Shown here: piece after piece, positions 34,280-43,640 of the stretch
Layout: every line of letters begins with the position of its first letter
How positions within the stretch are numbered: the first letter of the stretch is position 1
From: Halomonas sp. 'Soap Lake #6'
GTDB lineage: Bacteria > Pseudomonadota > Gammaproteobacteria > Pseudomonadales > Halomonadaceae
Length of the DNA stretch: 64,000 nucleotides
Assembly: GCF_003031405.1 (NCBI RefSeq)
Contig: NZ_CP020469.1
Coordinates: forward strand, 2,666,001-2,730,000
Direction of reading: 5' to 3'
Notes under the pieces: generated by a model
Seen by the model: the letters and a program-made list of their open reading frames with translations, nothing else
What the model was told of the DNA's origin: nothing
Database searches by the model: none
Position numbers and translations under genes: made by a program

Positions 34280-35731
34280 ATGCGACTACGTAATTTAATT
34301 ATCTTAACGGTGATTGTGCCGCTCTTTGTCGTACTGGTGGTGTTTAGCCTCGTTGCCATTAAGTCATTGGAAGATAACGTTCGCTCCAAGCTACAGACAG
34401 AAGTCGAAATCATCACTCGAGCACTAAGCAGCTCGTTGAGTTACGCGGTGACACGCGATAGTGCAACGCCTTTGGAAGAAGCGCTGCAGTCAGCTTTCTC
34501 ATTCCACCGAATATACGGGGCCTATGTGTTTGATACCCAGGGTCGAGAAGTATATGGCCTTGGCTTAGGCAAAAACCTGTTTACTCAGGAAGAGATCAAG
34601 CAAGTCATAGAACGGGATGATCTCTACAGCAATTATCGCCAACATGAAGGTTGGACTTACTACTCAGCTTTGATACCGCTACGCACGCAAGATGGCATGG
34701 TTCAAGGAGTATTACAGGTAAATCGGCTCAATACCGGGATCGAGAATTACACTGGGTTTATCAGCATTGTCGCAGTACTGGTCTTTGTAATCGGCGCAGC
34801 AGGTATCGTGTTTAGCATCTGGTGGGGGTTTCGTCGCTATATTGAGCAGCCATTGAATCGCCTGCTACGCGTTATGCTACTTGTTGAAGATGGTGACCGT
34901 AGCCAGCGAGCGACGGAGGATGGCCCCACCGAGTATCGTCGTTTAGCATCAGGACTTAACGGTATGCTGGATGCAATGGCAGAAAAAGACCGCGATATTG
35001 ATGCCCGCCAACGCCGCGAGATTGAGCTGGAGAAGCGGCTGCGTAAATCCAAAAAACTGGCTGAACTCGGGGTGCTTGCAGCGGGCGTTGCCCACGAAAT
35101 CGGCGCACCGCTTACCGTCATTAACGGCCAGGCCCAACGCCTGGCACGCCGAGAGGTTATTGGTGATGACGAGCGTGCGAAACTTGGCCGAATACGTGGC
35201 GAAGTAGAACGTATCGTTGAAATTGTCCGCCAACTAATGGAATTAGGCCGGCAACATAATGTAGAGAAAGACAATCAACCCCTCGACCAGCTTGTCATTA
35301 GCGCCAGCGAACTGGTGGAAGAGGAGCTGGAACCACGAAATATTCACTTGGATATTGATCTTCCGACACCGACACCCCATTTACTGGTGAACGGACAACA
35401 AATTGTGCAAGTACTGACCAATTTATTACGCAATGCCGCACAGGCACCTAACGTTAGCCTCATACGCGTACGTGCACAGCGGCACGACGACGAGCTAACA
35501 CTATGGGTGGAAGATAACGGGCCTGGCATTCCAACATCACATCACCATCAAGTGTTTGACCCTTTCTTCACGACAAAGCCTGTAGGGCAAGGCAGTGGGC
35601 TTGGGCTATCTATGGTGCACCGTATTATTAACGACCACGGCGGGACAATTGGCGTATTTAACAGTGGCCTTGGCGGCGCTGGATTTGAAATTACGCTACC
35701 CCTTACCCTTAGTGAAACCGTATCCGCTTGA
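34280..35731 (+). CDS. Membrane sensor histidine kinase
   Basis: 483 residues. Membrane helix 1 spans about 7-28, a periplasmic sensor region about 29-155, helix 2 about 158-182, and a HAMP-like linker to about 235. The HisKA domain has His272 in GVAHEIGAPLTVING. The ATPase domain contains the N box LRNAAQAP, G1 DNGPGIP and G2 GSGLGLSMV. It phosphorylates the sigma-54 response regulator whose gene follows, 11 bases past the stop from its preferred start. The signal sensed is unknown. Confidence 0.9.
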   Translation: MRLRNLIILTVIVPLFVVLVVFSLVAIKSLEDNVRSKLQTEVEIITRALSSSLSYAVTRDSATPLEEALQSAFSFHRIYGAYVFDTQGREVYGLGLGKNLFTQEEIKQVIERDDLYSNYRQHEGWTYYSALIPLRTQDGMVQGVLQVNRLNTGIENYTGFISIVAVLVFVIGAAGIVFSIWWGFRRYIEQPLNRLLRVMLLVEDGDRSQRATEDGPTEYRRLASGLNGMLDAMAEKDRDIDARQRREIELEKRLRKSKKLAELGVLAAGVAHEIGAPLTVINGQAQRLARREVIGDDERAKLGRIRGEVERIVEIVRQLMELGRQHNVEKDNQPLDQLVISASELVEEELEPRNIHLDIDLPTPTPHLLVNGQQIVQVLTNLLRNAAQAPNVSLIRVRAQRHDDELTLWVEDNGPGIPTSHHHQVFDPFFTTKPVGQGSGLGLSMVHRIINDHGGTIGVFNSGLGGAGFEITLPLTLSETVSA

Positions 35732-35742
35732 GGACAACGTTT

Positions 35743-37155
35743 GTGACCCATCAGGAACACCTTTTACCTTTATTGGTGGTGGAAGATGACGCCGCTATAC
35801 GTGAGCTCTTGGAAGAAGAGCTCAATGACGCGGGCTATGACACATTAGGCGTCCCCAGTGCAGAGGAGGCCATTGCGCTGCTTAGCCATACCTCCGTCGC
35901 GATGATGATTACCGATGTCCGCTTACCAGGTATGACCGGCATTCAACTCCTGCAACAGCTGCGCCAAAGCGGTAGCGAGCTAGGTATTATTGTGATCACT
36001 GCGTTCGGCACGATTGATCAGGCAGTAGAGGCTCTTAAACTTGGGGCAGATGATTTTCTCACTAAACCTCTCGATTTAGACGCTATACGCGAAGCAGTAT
36101 TTCGCGTGCTAGAACGTCAGCGTTTGTCGCTTACCCAAGGAGATACCGAGCTAAGCCACTTTCACGGTATAGCAGGCAAAAGCCACGTCATGCAGTCACT
36201 ATTTCATGACGCATCGCGGCTGGCGAAAAGTGATGCCCCCATTCTCATTTTAGGAGAAAGCGGTACAGGTAAGGAGCTATTAGCTCGCGCCATTCACAAA
36301 GAGAGCCCGCGCCACGACGCCCCTTTTGTGCCTGTTAACTGTGCCAGCATTCCGGCCGACTTAATGGAAAGTGAGTTTTTCGGCCATGTTAAAGGTGCAT
36401 TTACCGGCGCTAACGAGGCACGTAAAGGGCTTTTTCACAGCGCGCAAGGTGGCAGCCTATTTTTAGATGAAATTGGCGAAATGCCGATAAACCTACAAGC
36501 CAAACTGCTACGCGCACTACAAGAGAAAACCGTGCGCCCAGTGGGCGGCGAGCGTGAAGAGCCAGTAGATGTCCGCATCATTGCAGCTACCCATCGCAAC
36601 CTGGAAAAAGAGATTGAACAGGAGAATTTCCGCAGCGATTTATTCTATCGCCTGGAGACCTTTTCACTGCGTATTCCCCCATTACGGGAGCGCGGTAGTG
36701 ACATCGAACTATTGGTGTTTACACTGATCGACAAACTTGCGGAAGCGCAAGGTAAGCAAATTGAGCAAATTGAGCCTGAGGCGCTCAACAGCCTTTTAAA
36801 TTACACCTACCCAGGCAACGTACGCGAGCTTGAAAATGCCATCATGCGTGCCGTGACACTAAGCGAAGAAGGCCTTTTACAGCACCAGGATCTACCGGAA
36901 CGGCTACGAGATCAGGCTAACCAAGATTCAAGCAGTGAAATAACACCAACGCTCAGCGGAGAAGTACTGCCTGGCGCATCTCAAGTGCCCGCTCCTGCGC
37001 CTACTCGCTGGCCAAGTCTTGAAGAGGTAGAAAAACGCTATATACGCAAAGTGCTGGAAGCGACCGGAGGCAACAAGCGCCGCACGGCCGAAGTATTAGG
37101 TATCGCACGTCGCACTTTGTACCGTCGGTTAGAAGATGACAGTGAACAGACTTAA
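35743..37155 (+). CDS. Sigma-54-dependent response regulator (NtrC/AtoC family)
   Basis: 470 residues from GTG 35743 with GAGG nine bases ahead; a TTG at 35728 is also in frame. The receiver domain has acidic Glu14/Asp15/Asp16 and phosphoacceptor Asp58 (MITDVRLPG). The AAA+ domain has Walker A GESGTGKE, the sigma-54 contact loop GAFTGA and Walker B GSLFLDEIGE. A Fis-type helix-turn-helix is at the C terminus (GNKRRTAEVLGIARRTLYRRL). It activates sigma-54 promoters after phosphorylation by the kinase upstream. Target genes are not evident nearby. Confidence 0.92.
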   Translation: MTHQEHLLPLLVVEDDAAIRELLEEELNDAGYDTLGVPSAEEAIALLSHTSVAMMITDVRLPGMTGIQLLQQLRQSGSELGIIVITAFGTIDQAVEALKLGADDFLTKPLDLDAIREAVFRVLERQRLSLTQGDTELSHFHGIAGKSHVMQSLFHDASRLAKSDAPILILGESGTGKELLARAIHKESPRHDAPFVPVNCASIPADLMESEFFGHVKGAFTGANEARKGLFHSAQGGSLFLDEIGEMPINLQAKLLRALQEKTVRPVGGEREEPVDVRIIAATHRNLEKEIEQENFRSDLFYRLETFSLRIPPLRERGSDIELLVFTLIDKLAEAQGKQIEQIEPEALNSLLNYTYPGNVRELENAIMRAVTLSEEGLLQHQDLPERLRDQANQDSSSEITPTLSGEVLPGASQVPAPAPTRWPSLEEVEKRYIRKVLEATGGNKRRTAEVLGIARRTLYRRLEDDSEQT

Positions 37156-37243
37156 AAACACCACTTAGCGACTCCTAATCGGCTACTTCCTGAGGCAGCC
37201 AAACCGAAGTGCTGCCCAAGAAGTGCTATCTCAGAAATGCTTC

Positions 37244-37274
37244 CTAGAAGGCTAGGCCCGCCCTAGCCTTCTAG
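37244..37274. terminator. Perfect hairpin after the two-component operon
   Basis: CTAGAAGGCTAGG pairs with CCTAGCCTTCTAG around five bases. It lies between the response regulator and a convergent lipoprotein gene. There is no clear T run. Confidence 0.6.
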
Positions 37275-37317
37275 AATTACTCGATACGGCCACGTTGTAG
37301 CCGCAAAATTTTTCCCG

Positions 37318-37515
37318 CTATAATTCATCGCTGGGCGCATCACCGGCGTCGTCATCTGACATAGGCCCTTGGCTCATCGGCTGTTCCGGCTCAGGCTCGA
37401 CATCTTCATTCGGCGGTGAACTATCGCCACACCCAGACAGCACCAACATTGTACAGGCTAACGTTGTACTAAGTAGCAGCGCACTTAAACGGCGGCTCTG
37501 CTTTGTTGACATCAT
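37318..37515 (-). CDS. Small acidic lipoprotein
   Basis: 65 residues. A hydrophobic signal segment ends in the lipobox LVLSGC, and the mature part of about 36 residues is rich in Pro, Glu, Asp, Ser and Met (EPEPEQPMSQGPMSDDDAG). It should be an outer- or inner-membrane-anchored lipoprotein. GGAGG precedes the start. It resembles the larger lipoprotein at 37891-38289 in layout and composition, so the two may be relatives. No function is known to me. Confidence 0.65.
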   Translation of the reverse strand: MMSTKQSRRLSALLLSTTLACTMLVLSGCGDSSPPNEDVEPEPEQPMSQGPMSDDDAGDAPSDEL

Positions 37516-37576
37516 GTCATCCTCCTTCCTTTAGTTCCTGAGTACAGGGTTATTAGCTCGTCCCACTAACGGCATG

Positions 37577-37633
37577 TTCAACCTAATTGCCTATTCAACC
37601 TAATTACCTATTCAACCTAATTACCTATTCAAC
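37577..37633. repeat. 17-bp tandem repeat, about 3.4 copies
   Basis: TTCAACCTAATTACCTA is repeated at 37577, 37594 and 37611 (the first with one change), with a partial fourth copy at 37628. A 14-bp repeat CAGTCAATGGCAAA follows twice at 37749-37776. The rest of this gap between the two lipoprotein genes holds no gene. Confidence 0.9.
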
Positions 37634-37784
37634 ATAGTGGTTTCAATCTTAACTTGCCAAACTGGTCTTCTCTGGTCTTCTCTGATTTGATACGCCAAGA
37701 AGCCATAGCAAACAGCGATCAGTGGCAATATTGGTCAATGATAAACATCAGTCAATGGCAAACAGTCAATGGCAAACTCTGGAC

Positions 37785-37810
37785 AAAAAAAACCCTCGCG
37801 GGCGCGAGGG
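37785..37810 (-). terminator. Intrinsic terminator of the larger acidic lipoprotein gene
   Basis: On the minus strand CCCTCGC pairs with GCGAGGG around a 4-base GC-rich loop and is followed by eight T (A run 37785-37792 on the plus strand). Confidence 0.85.
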
Positions 37811-37890
37811 AAAAGGATGATAAACCGCGTGGAGCAGCCGCAGGGAACAGACAGCTGGTTCGGCTTACCATCGTAGGGAGCGGTAAACAC

Positions 37891-38289
37891 TTACTGGGTG
37901 TTGGTTAACTCATCGTCATTTTCAGTTTCATCTGCACCAGGCATAGGATCTGTACCTTCTCCAAAACCTGGGGCATCGGGATCTGTCTCATCCATATCGG
38001 GCTCATCACCGGGCATAGGCTCTTGGCTAGCAGCCGGATCGTCCATAGCTGGGTCACTTAGGCCTGGATCATCCATCGCAGCAGGCTCGTCTGACATAGC
38101 AGGGTCATTTTCCATTCCAGGCGCTTGACCTGGTTGCGTAGTCGCATCCTGCTCCATAGTCTCAGGTTGCTGAGCAGGCGGTAGTTCTTCTTCACCGTTG
38201 CCACAGCCCGCTAGCGCCAATGTACTAACGGTAGCTGCCAACATGCACAACGTTAATACACGAGGGCGCTTAAAAATTTGCTTATCCAT
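37891..38289 (-). CDS. Acidic Pro/Met/Asp-rich lipoprotein
   Basis: 132 residues from ATG 38289 (MDKQIFKRP); an in-frame ATG at 38334 would add 15 residues before the signal peptide. The lipobox is LALAGC. The mature chain is low-complexity, with recurring blocks such as DEPAAMDDPGLSDPAMDDPAA and PMPGDEPDMDETDPDAPG. It has a high negative charge, as expected of a halophile's surface protein. It has its own terminator. It is unlike any named family I know. It may be a spacer, a metal or cation buffer, or an envelope stress lipoprotein. Confidence 0.65.
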   Translation of the reverse strand: MDKQIFKRPRVLTLCMLAATVSTLALAGCGNGEEELPPAQQPETMEQDATTQPGQAPGMENDPAMSDEPAAMDDPGLSDPAMDDPAASQEPMPGDEPDMDETDPDAPGFGEGTDPMPGADETENDDELTNTQ

Positions 38290-38948
38290 GAGACTTACTA
38301 CCTCCGTTAAAACTGGTTTATGTCGCTCAGCCACTCTTTTTGGCCAATCTTTATCACTTTCGCTCTATTCGATCAACTTATAGCATTTGATCAGCTTATA
38401 TCACGAAGTAAAAAAACGCTTATATATAATATATGGAGACTGGCCCTTCCCCTTCACTCTCTTCACTTTACTGGCTGGCGTTTCACCATTAGCTGTGTAC
38501 ATGCAGAAAACAATTCACACAGCATGCCATAACAGCAAAATAATGATAAAACAAAGCAAAATCAATATCTTATAAAAACATAAAAATCTACCACTTATTA
38601 TTCCATCAATATTAGCGCGGGTTAAAAATGACACATGTGGCATTTGATAGCCCATATGCCGAGCCGATATGGCACACTAGGCCAATAATACGCAGCGTGT
38701 ATCAACGATGGCAGCGAGTCATTTACAATGCCAGACTGCTAGTGATAGAACCTACTAGCGCTTCGTTTCAGCATGTTCGTACATGTTGATCTGTCCTCCG
38801 TTGAACCACGGTTAAGCACTGCTTGTTATGATGATCCTTGTTAGGTACTAGCAGTGTAACGCACGTCTATGCCGCACTCCTCAGGCATAGACGACAGCAT
38901 CCTCTGAACTGGATGCACTGAGTTTTTAATAAAAATGGAGAAGCTTTC
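38290..38948. other. Gene-free gap upstream of the BCCT transporter
   Basis: I see no real gene; the short open frames have AT-rich, non-coding composition. A partly repeated stretch GATCAACTTATAGCA / GATCAGCTTATATCA lies at 38370-38401. The promoters of the lipoprotein gene and of the BCCT gene must be here. None can be assigned with confidence. Confidence 0.4.
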
Positions 38949-40589
38949 GTGGATAATCCTGATTCTAAACGCTCCCCTGAAGAACCAGCATCAGAGGGCA
39001 TACCGGCCCCTGAGGGCGCAGCGAATCTTATCGATACCGATTACGTGATTGGCCAAGACAACATCACTACCAGCACCATGGGGGTAAACCTTGATCTACA
39101 CGGCAAGGTATTTACCATCTCGTCAATCGTAGTGCTGCTGTTTGTCATTCTTACGCTTGCCTTACAGGACACTATCGCGCCGGTTTATAGCGCTATTTTC
39201 GGTTTTTTAACCGGTAATTTGTCGTGGTTCTTTATTCTGGCCGCCAATATTTTCGTTATTCTTTGTCTTGGGTTGATTGTCTCTCCGCTGGGTAAAATCC
39301 GCATAGGTGGCGCTGACGCTAAGCCTGACTTTACCTATGTAGGCTGGTTTTCAATGCTGTTTGCCGCTGGCATGGGCATTGGCTTGATGTTTTTTGGCGT
39401 CAACGAACCACTAACTCACTTTGGTACGTCACTCGATGGCGGAAGCTGGGCACCGCTAGCGGGCGCTGAAGGTGATACTGCAGGCGCCGCTGCATTAGGC
39501 ATGGCTGCAACGATCTTCCACTGGGGCCTACACCCCTGGGCAATTTATGCGGTGGTCGCACTTTCACTGGCCTTGTTCTCGTTTAACAAAGGTCTCCCCC
39601 TTTCAATGCGTTCGGTGTTCTACCCCATACTGGGTGAACGCGTATGGGGATGGCCAGGCCACGTGATTGATATATTGGCTGTCTTTGCCACACTGTTTGG
39701 TTTGGCGACGTCTCTTGGCCTGGGTGCAACGCAAGCAGCAGCAGGCTTAAGCTACTTGTTCGGCGCACCAGAAAGCGATATCACAATGATCCTGCTGATC
39801 ATTGGCATCACCATCATCGCCATTGGTTCGATCATAGCTGGGGTGGATAAAGGCGTTCAGTTGCTATCAAAGATCAATATTGCGATGGCAGCACTGCTAC
39901 TGTTTTTCGTTATCGCCGTTGGCCCAACACTGCTAATTGCTACCGGCTTCTTTGAAAACTTGATTAACTATGCTGTGCACTTGCCTGCCCTCTCTAATCC
40001 GTTTGGTCGTGAAGATGCTAACTTCAGCCAGGGCTGGACTGCCTTCTACTGGGCATGGTGGATTTCCTGGTCTCCGTATGTCGGTATGTTTATTGCCCGG
40101 GTTTCACGTGGGCGCACTGTTCGGGAGTTTCTGATCTCTGTATTGCTGGTACCTTCCCTTGTATCGGTACTATGGATGACGACGTTTGGCGGCACCGCCA
40201 TTGACCAGTACGTTAGCCAAGGTATTGAGGCAGTACGCGATGCGGGCGTTGATTTACAGCTGTTTATCATGCTTGAACAGCTACCACTGTCGCAAATCAC
40301 TTCATTCGTAGCGATTCTGTTGGTGGTGATATTCTTTGTCACCTCGTCGGATTCAGGCTCGCTGGTTATCGATTCGATCACTGCTGGCGGTAAGGTTGAT
40401 GCGCCGATACCGCAACGGGTATTTTGGGCGATTATTGAAGGAGCTATCGCGATTGCGCTGCTACTTGGCGGTGGCTTAACCGCACTGCAAACCATGGCAG
40501 TCTCCACTGGTTTCCCGTTCACCATTATTTTGTTGGTGGCATGCTATGCCATTATCAAAGGCCTGATGAGCGAACCCAAACCCGCATAA
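38949..40589 (+). CDS. BCCT-family betaine/choline/carnitine transporter
   Basis: 546 residues, GTG start at 38949 behind GGAG. An acidic, soluble N terminus of about 55 residues is followed by twelve membrane helices. The BCCT core is clear: GWFSMLFAAGMGIGLMFFGVNEPLTHF, then FHWGLHPWAIYAVVALSLALFSF and the signature AFYWAWWISWSPYVGMFIARVSRGRTVREF. It imports compatible solutes such as glycine betaine or choline with Na+ or H+. This fits osmotic adaptation in a halophile. It is followed by a terminator. Confidence 0.92.
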   Translation: MDNPDSKRSPEEPASEGIPAPEGAANLIDTDYVIGQDNITTSTMGVNLDLHGKVFTISSIVVLLFVILTLALQDTIAPVYSAIFGFLTGNLSWFFILAANIFVILCLGLIVSPLGKIRIGGADAKPDFTYVGWFSMLFAAGMGIGLMFFGVNEPLTHFGTSLDGGSWAPLAGAEGDTAGAAALGMAATIFHWGLHPWAIYAVVALSLALFSFNKGLPLSMRSVFYPILGERVWGWPGHVIDILAVFATLFGLATSLGLGATQAAAGLSYLFGAPESDITMILLIIGITIIAIGSIIAGVDKGVQLLSKINIAMAALLLFFVIAVGPTLLIATGFFENLINYAVHLPALSNPFGREDANFSQGWTAFYWAWWISWSPYVGMFIARVSRGRTVREFLISVLLVPSLVSVLWMTTFGGTAIDQYVSQGIEAVRDAGVDLQLFIMLEQLPLSQITSFVAILLVVIFFVTSSDSGSLVIDSITAGGKVDAPIPQRVFWAIIEGAIAIALLLGGGLTALQTMAVSTGFPFTIILLVACYAIIKGLMSEPKPA

Positions 40590-40607
40590 ACACGCTAGTA
40601 ATAAGCA

Positions 40608-40636
40608 AAACGGGCAGCCTAAGTGGCTGCCCGTTT
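40608..40636 (+). terminator. Terminator after the BCCT gene
   Basis: AAACGGGCAGCC pairs with GGCTGCCCGTTT around TAAGT. It lies between the BCCT gene and the convergent exonuclease gene and can act in both directions. Confidence 0.85.
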
Positions 40637-40666
40637 GCGTTTCCCCAATGACAATACATCCGCAGT

Positions 40667-41392
40667 TCAACACCAGATGTCTTTCAGCGGCGTTTCCGGT
40701 GCGTAGTGATAGGAAATTTGTGCTTGCAGCAGCTCAGCGGTGGCAAGCGCATCCACTAAGGCATGATGACCTTGATAAGTAGGTAACCCATACCTTGCAC
40801 GGCTAGCATTTAAACGAATAGAAACGGGTGGCCTTCCCAACCAACGACGAAAGCGGGCCCAAAGTGTTTGCCGATGCATCCTAGCTTCTAACGACATAGT
40901 ATCGATCATCGGAAACAGCACCCCCTCCCCACGCCTGGCTTTCACTGCTGCATCAAAAAATGGGCGCTCAATATTACGAAAATGCACCACCACCACACGC
41001 CCTGCTATTGCCTTTAACAGCTCATCCAGCACAGCGTCTAAATCTGGTGCAGTGGCAATTTCTGAATGGGTGATATGGTGATAAGCGATGGATTCTTCAT
41101 CAAGTGACCTAGAGGGCTTAACCACCCAATAACGGCGCTCGGCTAGCTTGATGCGATCTAATGAGAATGGCACTACACCCACACTGACAATACTATGGCG
41201 ACGTTCATCAAGCCCAGTGGTTTCCATATCCAGAGCCACCATTGGCACCTGAGATATTGGCGTCTCAGGACTAGGCAATGATGCCTCAAAAAACTGTTTG
41301 AGAGCATCATCTTGAGCATGCTGTGCCCGGGCTTTCAGATAACCAGACCAATTCGCCTGAGTTATACGCTGACGTGGTCGTATTCCCCTCAT
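40667..41392 (-). CDS. DnaQ-like 3'-5' exonuclease
   Basis: 241 residues with the DEDDh exonuclease pattern: ALDMETTGLDERRHSIVSVGVVPF (Exo I), VVVHFRNIERPFFD (Exo II) and GHHALVDALATAELL (Exo III). It resembles the epsilon-subunit-like exonuclease commonly paired with a DUF294/CBS protein, as here (1 base apart). Its function in that pair is probably signalling or nucleotide processing rather than replication proofreading. This is an inference from gene pairing. Confidence 0.85.
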   Translation of the reverse strand: MRGIRPRQRITQANWSGYLKARAQHAQDDALKQFFEASLPSPETPISQVPMVALDMETTGLDERRHSIVSVGVVPFSLDRIKLAERRYWVVKPSRSLDEESIAYHHITHSEIATAPDLDAVLDELLKAIAGRVVVVHFRNIERPFFDAAVKARRGEGVLFPMIDTMSLEARMHRQTLWARFRRWLGRPPVSIRLNASRARYGLPTYQGHHALVDALATAELLQAQISYHYAPETPLKDIWC

Positions 41393-41393
41393 G

Positions 41394-43310
41394 CTAACGC
41401 CTCGCTCCTGGGCGCTGAGCAGGCACCGGATAGCGGAATTTCAAAAACTTTTGTGCATTGTTTAATACCTGGAATGCATCTTTAAGGGTATGGCGCTCAC
41501 TGTCAGCAACATTTTCTGGCTCAATATTATTATCTGGTTCTCGATCCTCTTGAAGGTCGATCATTTGGTGGCGAATCCGCGACATACATAAAAACTCAAG
41601 CGCATAGCTAAGCTTATCGCTAACACCGGTGGCCAATAATTGAGTATTACTAATGGCGTCCAGACGTTGAAAGGAGCTCTGTGCTTTTGAGCCGCAGGCC
41701 AGTGCATGCACGCGGATCAGATCTACCATAGGTGCAGTACCGCGCCGCTTTAAATTAATGGAGTTATTGTGCTTACCATCTTTTTCCATCACAAAGGTGC
41801 GGAAAAAGCCAAGCGGCGGAGTACGATTTAGTGCGTTGCGGGCCATAGCCGCTAAAAATAGCGGCGATTTTGGTGCCGTCTCGGCGATTAGATCCTGCAA
41901 CGTTTCAACAAAGTGATCCTCTCCATAAATACTGTCTAAATCGAAGAAAATCGAGCTATGTAATAATTTTTCTGGTGTTGGATTAGCCATCCAATCAGCG
42001 AAGTAGCGTTTCCAAACCTTCAGCGGCTGCCTCCATTGGCGATTGGTCGCCATCACATCACCCTTACAGTAGGTGTAACCGCAGGCATCTAACCCATCGC
42101 TGACAATTTTCGCCAACGCATAAAAATAGTCGTCGTGCTGCTCAGGGTTAAAGTCATCAGACAGAATCAGCGCATTATCCTGGTCAGTCACAATACTCTG
42201 TTCATTGCGCGCCATGGAGCCATTCACCATGAAGCAGTAAGGCACGGGGGGTGGACCCAGCTCCGCTTCGGCCATCTCCAACAGTCGTCGTGCAAAACTG
42301 CGGCCGATGGTCGAAAGCGCACTACCCACCATCTGAGAATTAGCGCCTTCCTGTACCATGCGCACAAAAGCTGCGCGTACGTCAGGCGCCAGCTTGGCCA
42401 ACCCTTGAGCGCTCGACTGATTAAAAATATTGCTCACTAAATAGAGGCCGCTATGGGTCTCGTAACGAATGATGTCGGATAGGTGGACGACACCAACAGG
42501 GCGTTGGCGGTAAAGCACCGGCAAATGATGCACATTACTGCGCAGCATCGTCAGCATGGCTTCGTATATTGAGGCATCCGCCTGAACAGTAATGAGGCGC
42601 TCGGAGATCACATCGCCAATCGGCGTTTGCGGCGATAAGCCCTCAGCGACGATGCGAGTGCGAAAGTCACTATCGGTAAGAATGCCGCACATTTGCCAAG
42701 TTTTACCTTCGCTATCCTGAAAGCTGTAACGAGGGTTGTCACTTCCTTTATTGATCACTAATACAGCAGAGGCCTGGGCTTCAGATACCTGCTTAGCGGC
42801 TTCCTGCACGCTGGTGGTTGCCTCGACCATCACTGGATAACGCGTCACCAATTTCCGTATTCGCGTGACCATCATATCGTTGGATTTTTTCTGTTGCTCA
42901 GCAACGGTTTCTAAGCGGGGCCGTTCCAACTCAACAAAATCGGCAAAATCATCATCCTCTTCACATAACCGCTGAAAGACTGCGCCTGAAATATAGTAAA
43001 TCAGAGTGTCTTCAATAGCCTTGGCAGGAAAGCGTACTTTTTGGTTTCGCAATAGACTGAAGTGCCCAAAAATATCGCCCTCACCTAAACGATTATAAAG
43101 CTCTCCTCGACGGCGATAGACCTCCACAGCGCCACTGCGAATAAAACATAGTTCGTTAAGTGTTTGATTAATCGTCAGAATATCGCTACCCGCTTTGAAA
43201 TAGCGCACCTCCGTCTGTTCAGCAATGGCATCTAGAAGCTCATCTGAAAGTCCATCAAACGGGGGAAACTGCCCCATGTGTTGACGTATTTCTAACAGTT
43301 CAATATCCAT
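41394..43310 (-). CDS. cNMP-binding/CBS/DUF294 putative nucleotidyltransferase
   Basis: 638 residues from ATG 43310 with GGAG ahead (an in-frame ATG at 43340 is less well placed). Domains in order: a cyclic-nucleotide-binding fold (about 8-125, LGEGDIFGHFSLL), a CBS pair (about 150-285), a DUF294 nucleotidyltransferase with GSMARNEQSIVTDQDNALIL, and a DUF294 C-terminal helical domain. The GS...D.D motif of polymerase-beta-type transferases is intact. It is similar to GlnD-like signal proteins and is coupled to the DnaQ-like exonuclease. The target is unknown. Confidence 0.85.
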   Translation of the reverse strand: MDIELLEIRQHMGQFPPFDGLSDELLDAIAEQTEVRYFKAGSDILTINQTLNELCFIRSGAVEVYRRRGELYNRLGEGDIFGHFSLLRNQKVRFPAKAIEDTLIYYISGAVFQRLCEEDDDFADFVELERPRLETVAEQQKKSNDMMVTRIRKLVTRYPVMVEATTSVQEAAKQVSEAQASAVLVINKGSDNPRYSFQDSEGKTWQMCGILTDSDFRTRIVAEGLSPQTPIGDVISERLITVQADASIYEAMLTMLRSNVHHLPVLYRQRPVGVVHLSDIIRYETHSGLYLVSNIFNQSSAQGLAKLAPDVRAAFVRMVQEGANSQMVGSALSTIGRSFARRLLEMAEAELGPPPVPYCFMVNGSMARNEQSIVTDQDNALILSDDFNPEQHDDYFYALAKIVSDGLDACGYTYCKGDVMATNRQWRQPLKVWKRYFADWMANPTPEKLLHSSIFFDLDSIYGEDHFVETLQDLIAETAPKSPLFLAAMARNALNRTPPLGFFRTFVMEKDGKHNNSINLKRRGTAPMVDLIRVHALACGSKAQSSFQRLDAISNTQLLATGVSDKLSYALEFLCMSRIRHQMIDLQEDREPDNNIEPENVADSERHTLKDAFQVLNNAQKFLKFRYPVPAQRPGARR

Positions 43311-43440
43311 ACGCTCTCCTGCTGGGGCACCTAATATCATCAGGTGGATGCCTTGAACAAGCTAGTACTAAGTTTGACGTGGCGGGTAGATGGCGTAAAC
43401 CCTCAAGGCGATAAAAGAGCCATGGGGCGAACTATAAATA

Positions 43441-43510
43441 GGCCTTAAGAAATAGGCCTTAAGAAATAGGCCTTAAGAAATAGGTTTTAAGAAATAGATC
43501 TTAAGCATAA
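43441..43510. repeat. 14-bp tandem repeat, five copies
   Basis: GGCCTTAAGAAATA is repeated exactly three times (43441-43482), then twice with changes (GGTTTTAAGAAATA, GATCTTAAGCATAA) to 43510. Each unit contains the palindrome CTTAAG. The rest of the gap 43311-43640 holds only a terminator. Confidence 0.9.
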
Positions 43511-43531
43511 GGGTATAAACACGGCCCACGA

Positions 43532-43561
43532 AAAAGCCCAGCGCGTTAGCGCTGGGCTTTT
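43532..43561 (-). terminator. Terminator of the DUF4168 gene
   Basis: AAAAGCCCAGCGC pairs with GCGCTGGGCTTTT around GTTA. It is 80 bases past the stop of the DUF4168 gene and is symmetrical. Confidence 0.85.
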
Positions 43562-43640
43562 GTAACAAGCGGTGCGGCAGATTACTTCGCAGGTTAAGAA
43601 AAATCTGTCACTATCCGCAAGACTGTTCGCTCAACAATTA

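Noticed and set aside
37577..37633. Possible CRISPR array
   Set aside because: The 17-bp units are joined head to tail without unique spacers, so it is a plain tandem repeat.
38320..38575. Overlapping 62- and 70-residue frames before the BCCT gene
   Set aside because: AT-rich, biased composition, no ribosome site, and both overlap the repeated stretch GATCAACTTATA/GATCAGCTTATA.
43441..43510. Possible CRISPR array or iteron origin
   Set aside because: The 14-bp units have no spacers, no replication gene is near, and the gap sits between ordinary metabolic and signalling genes.
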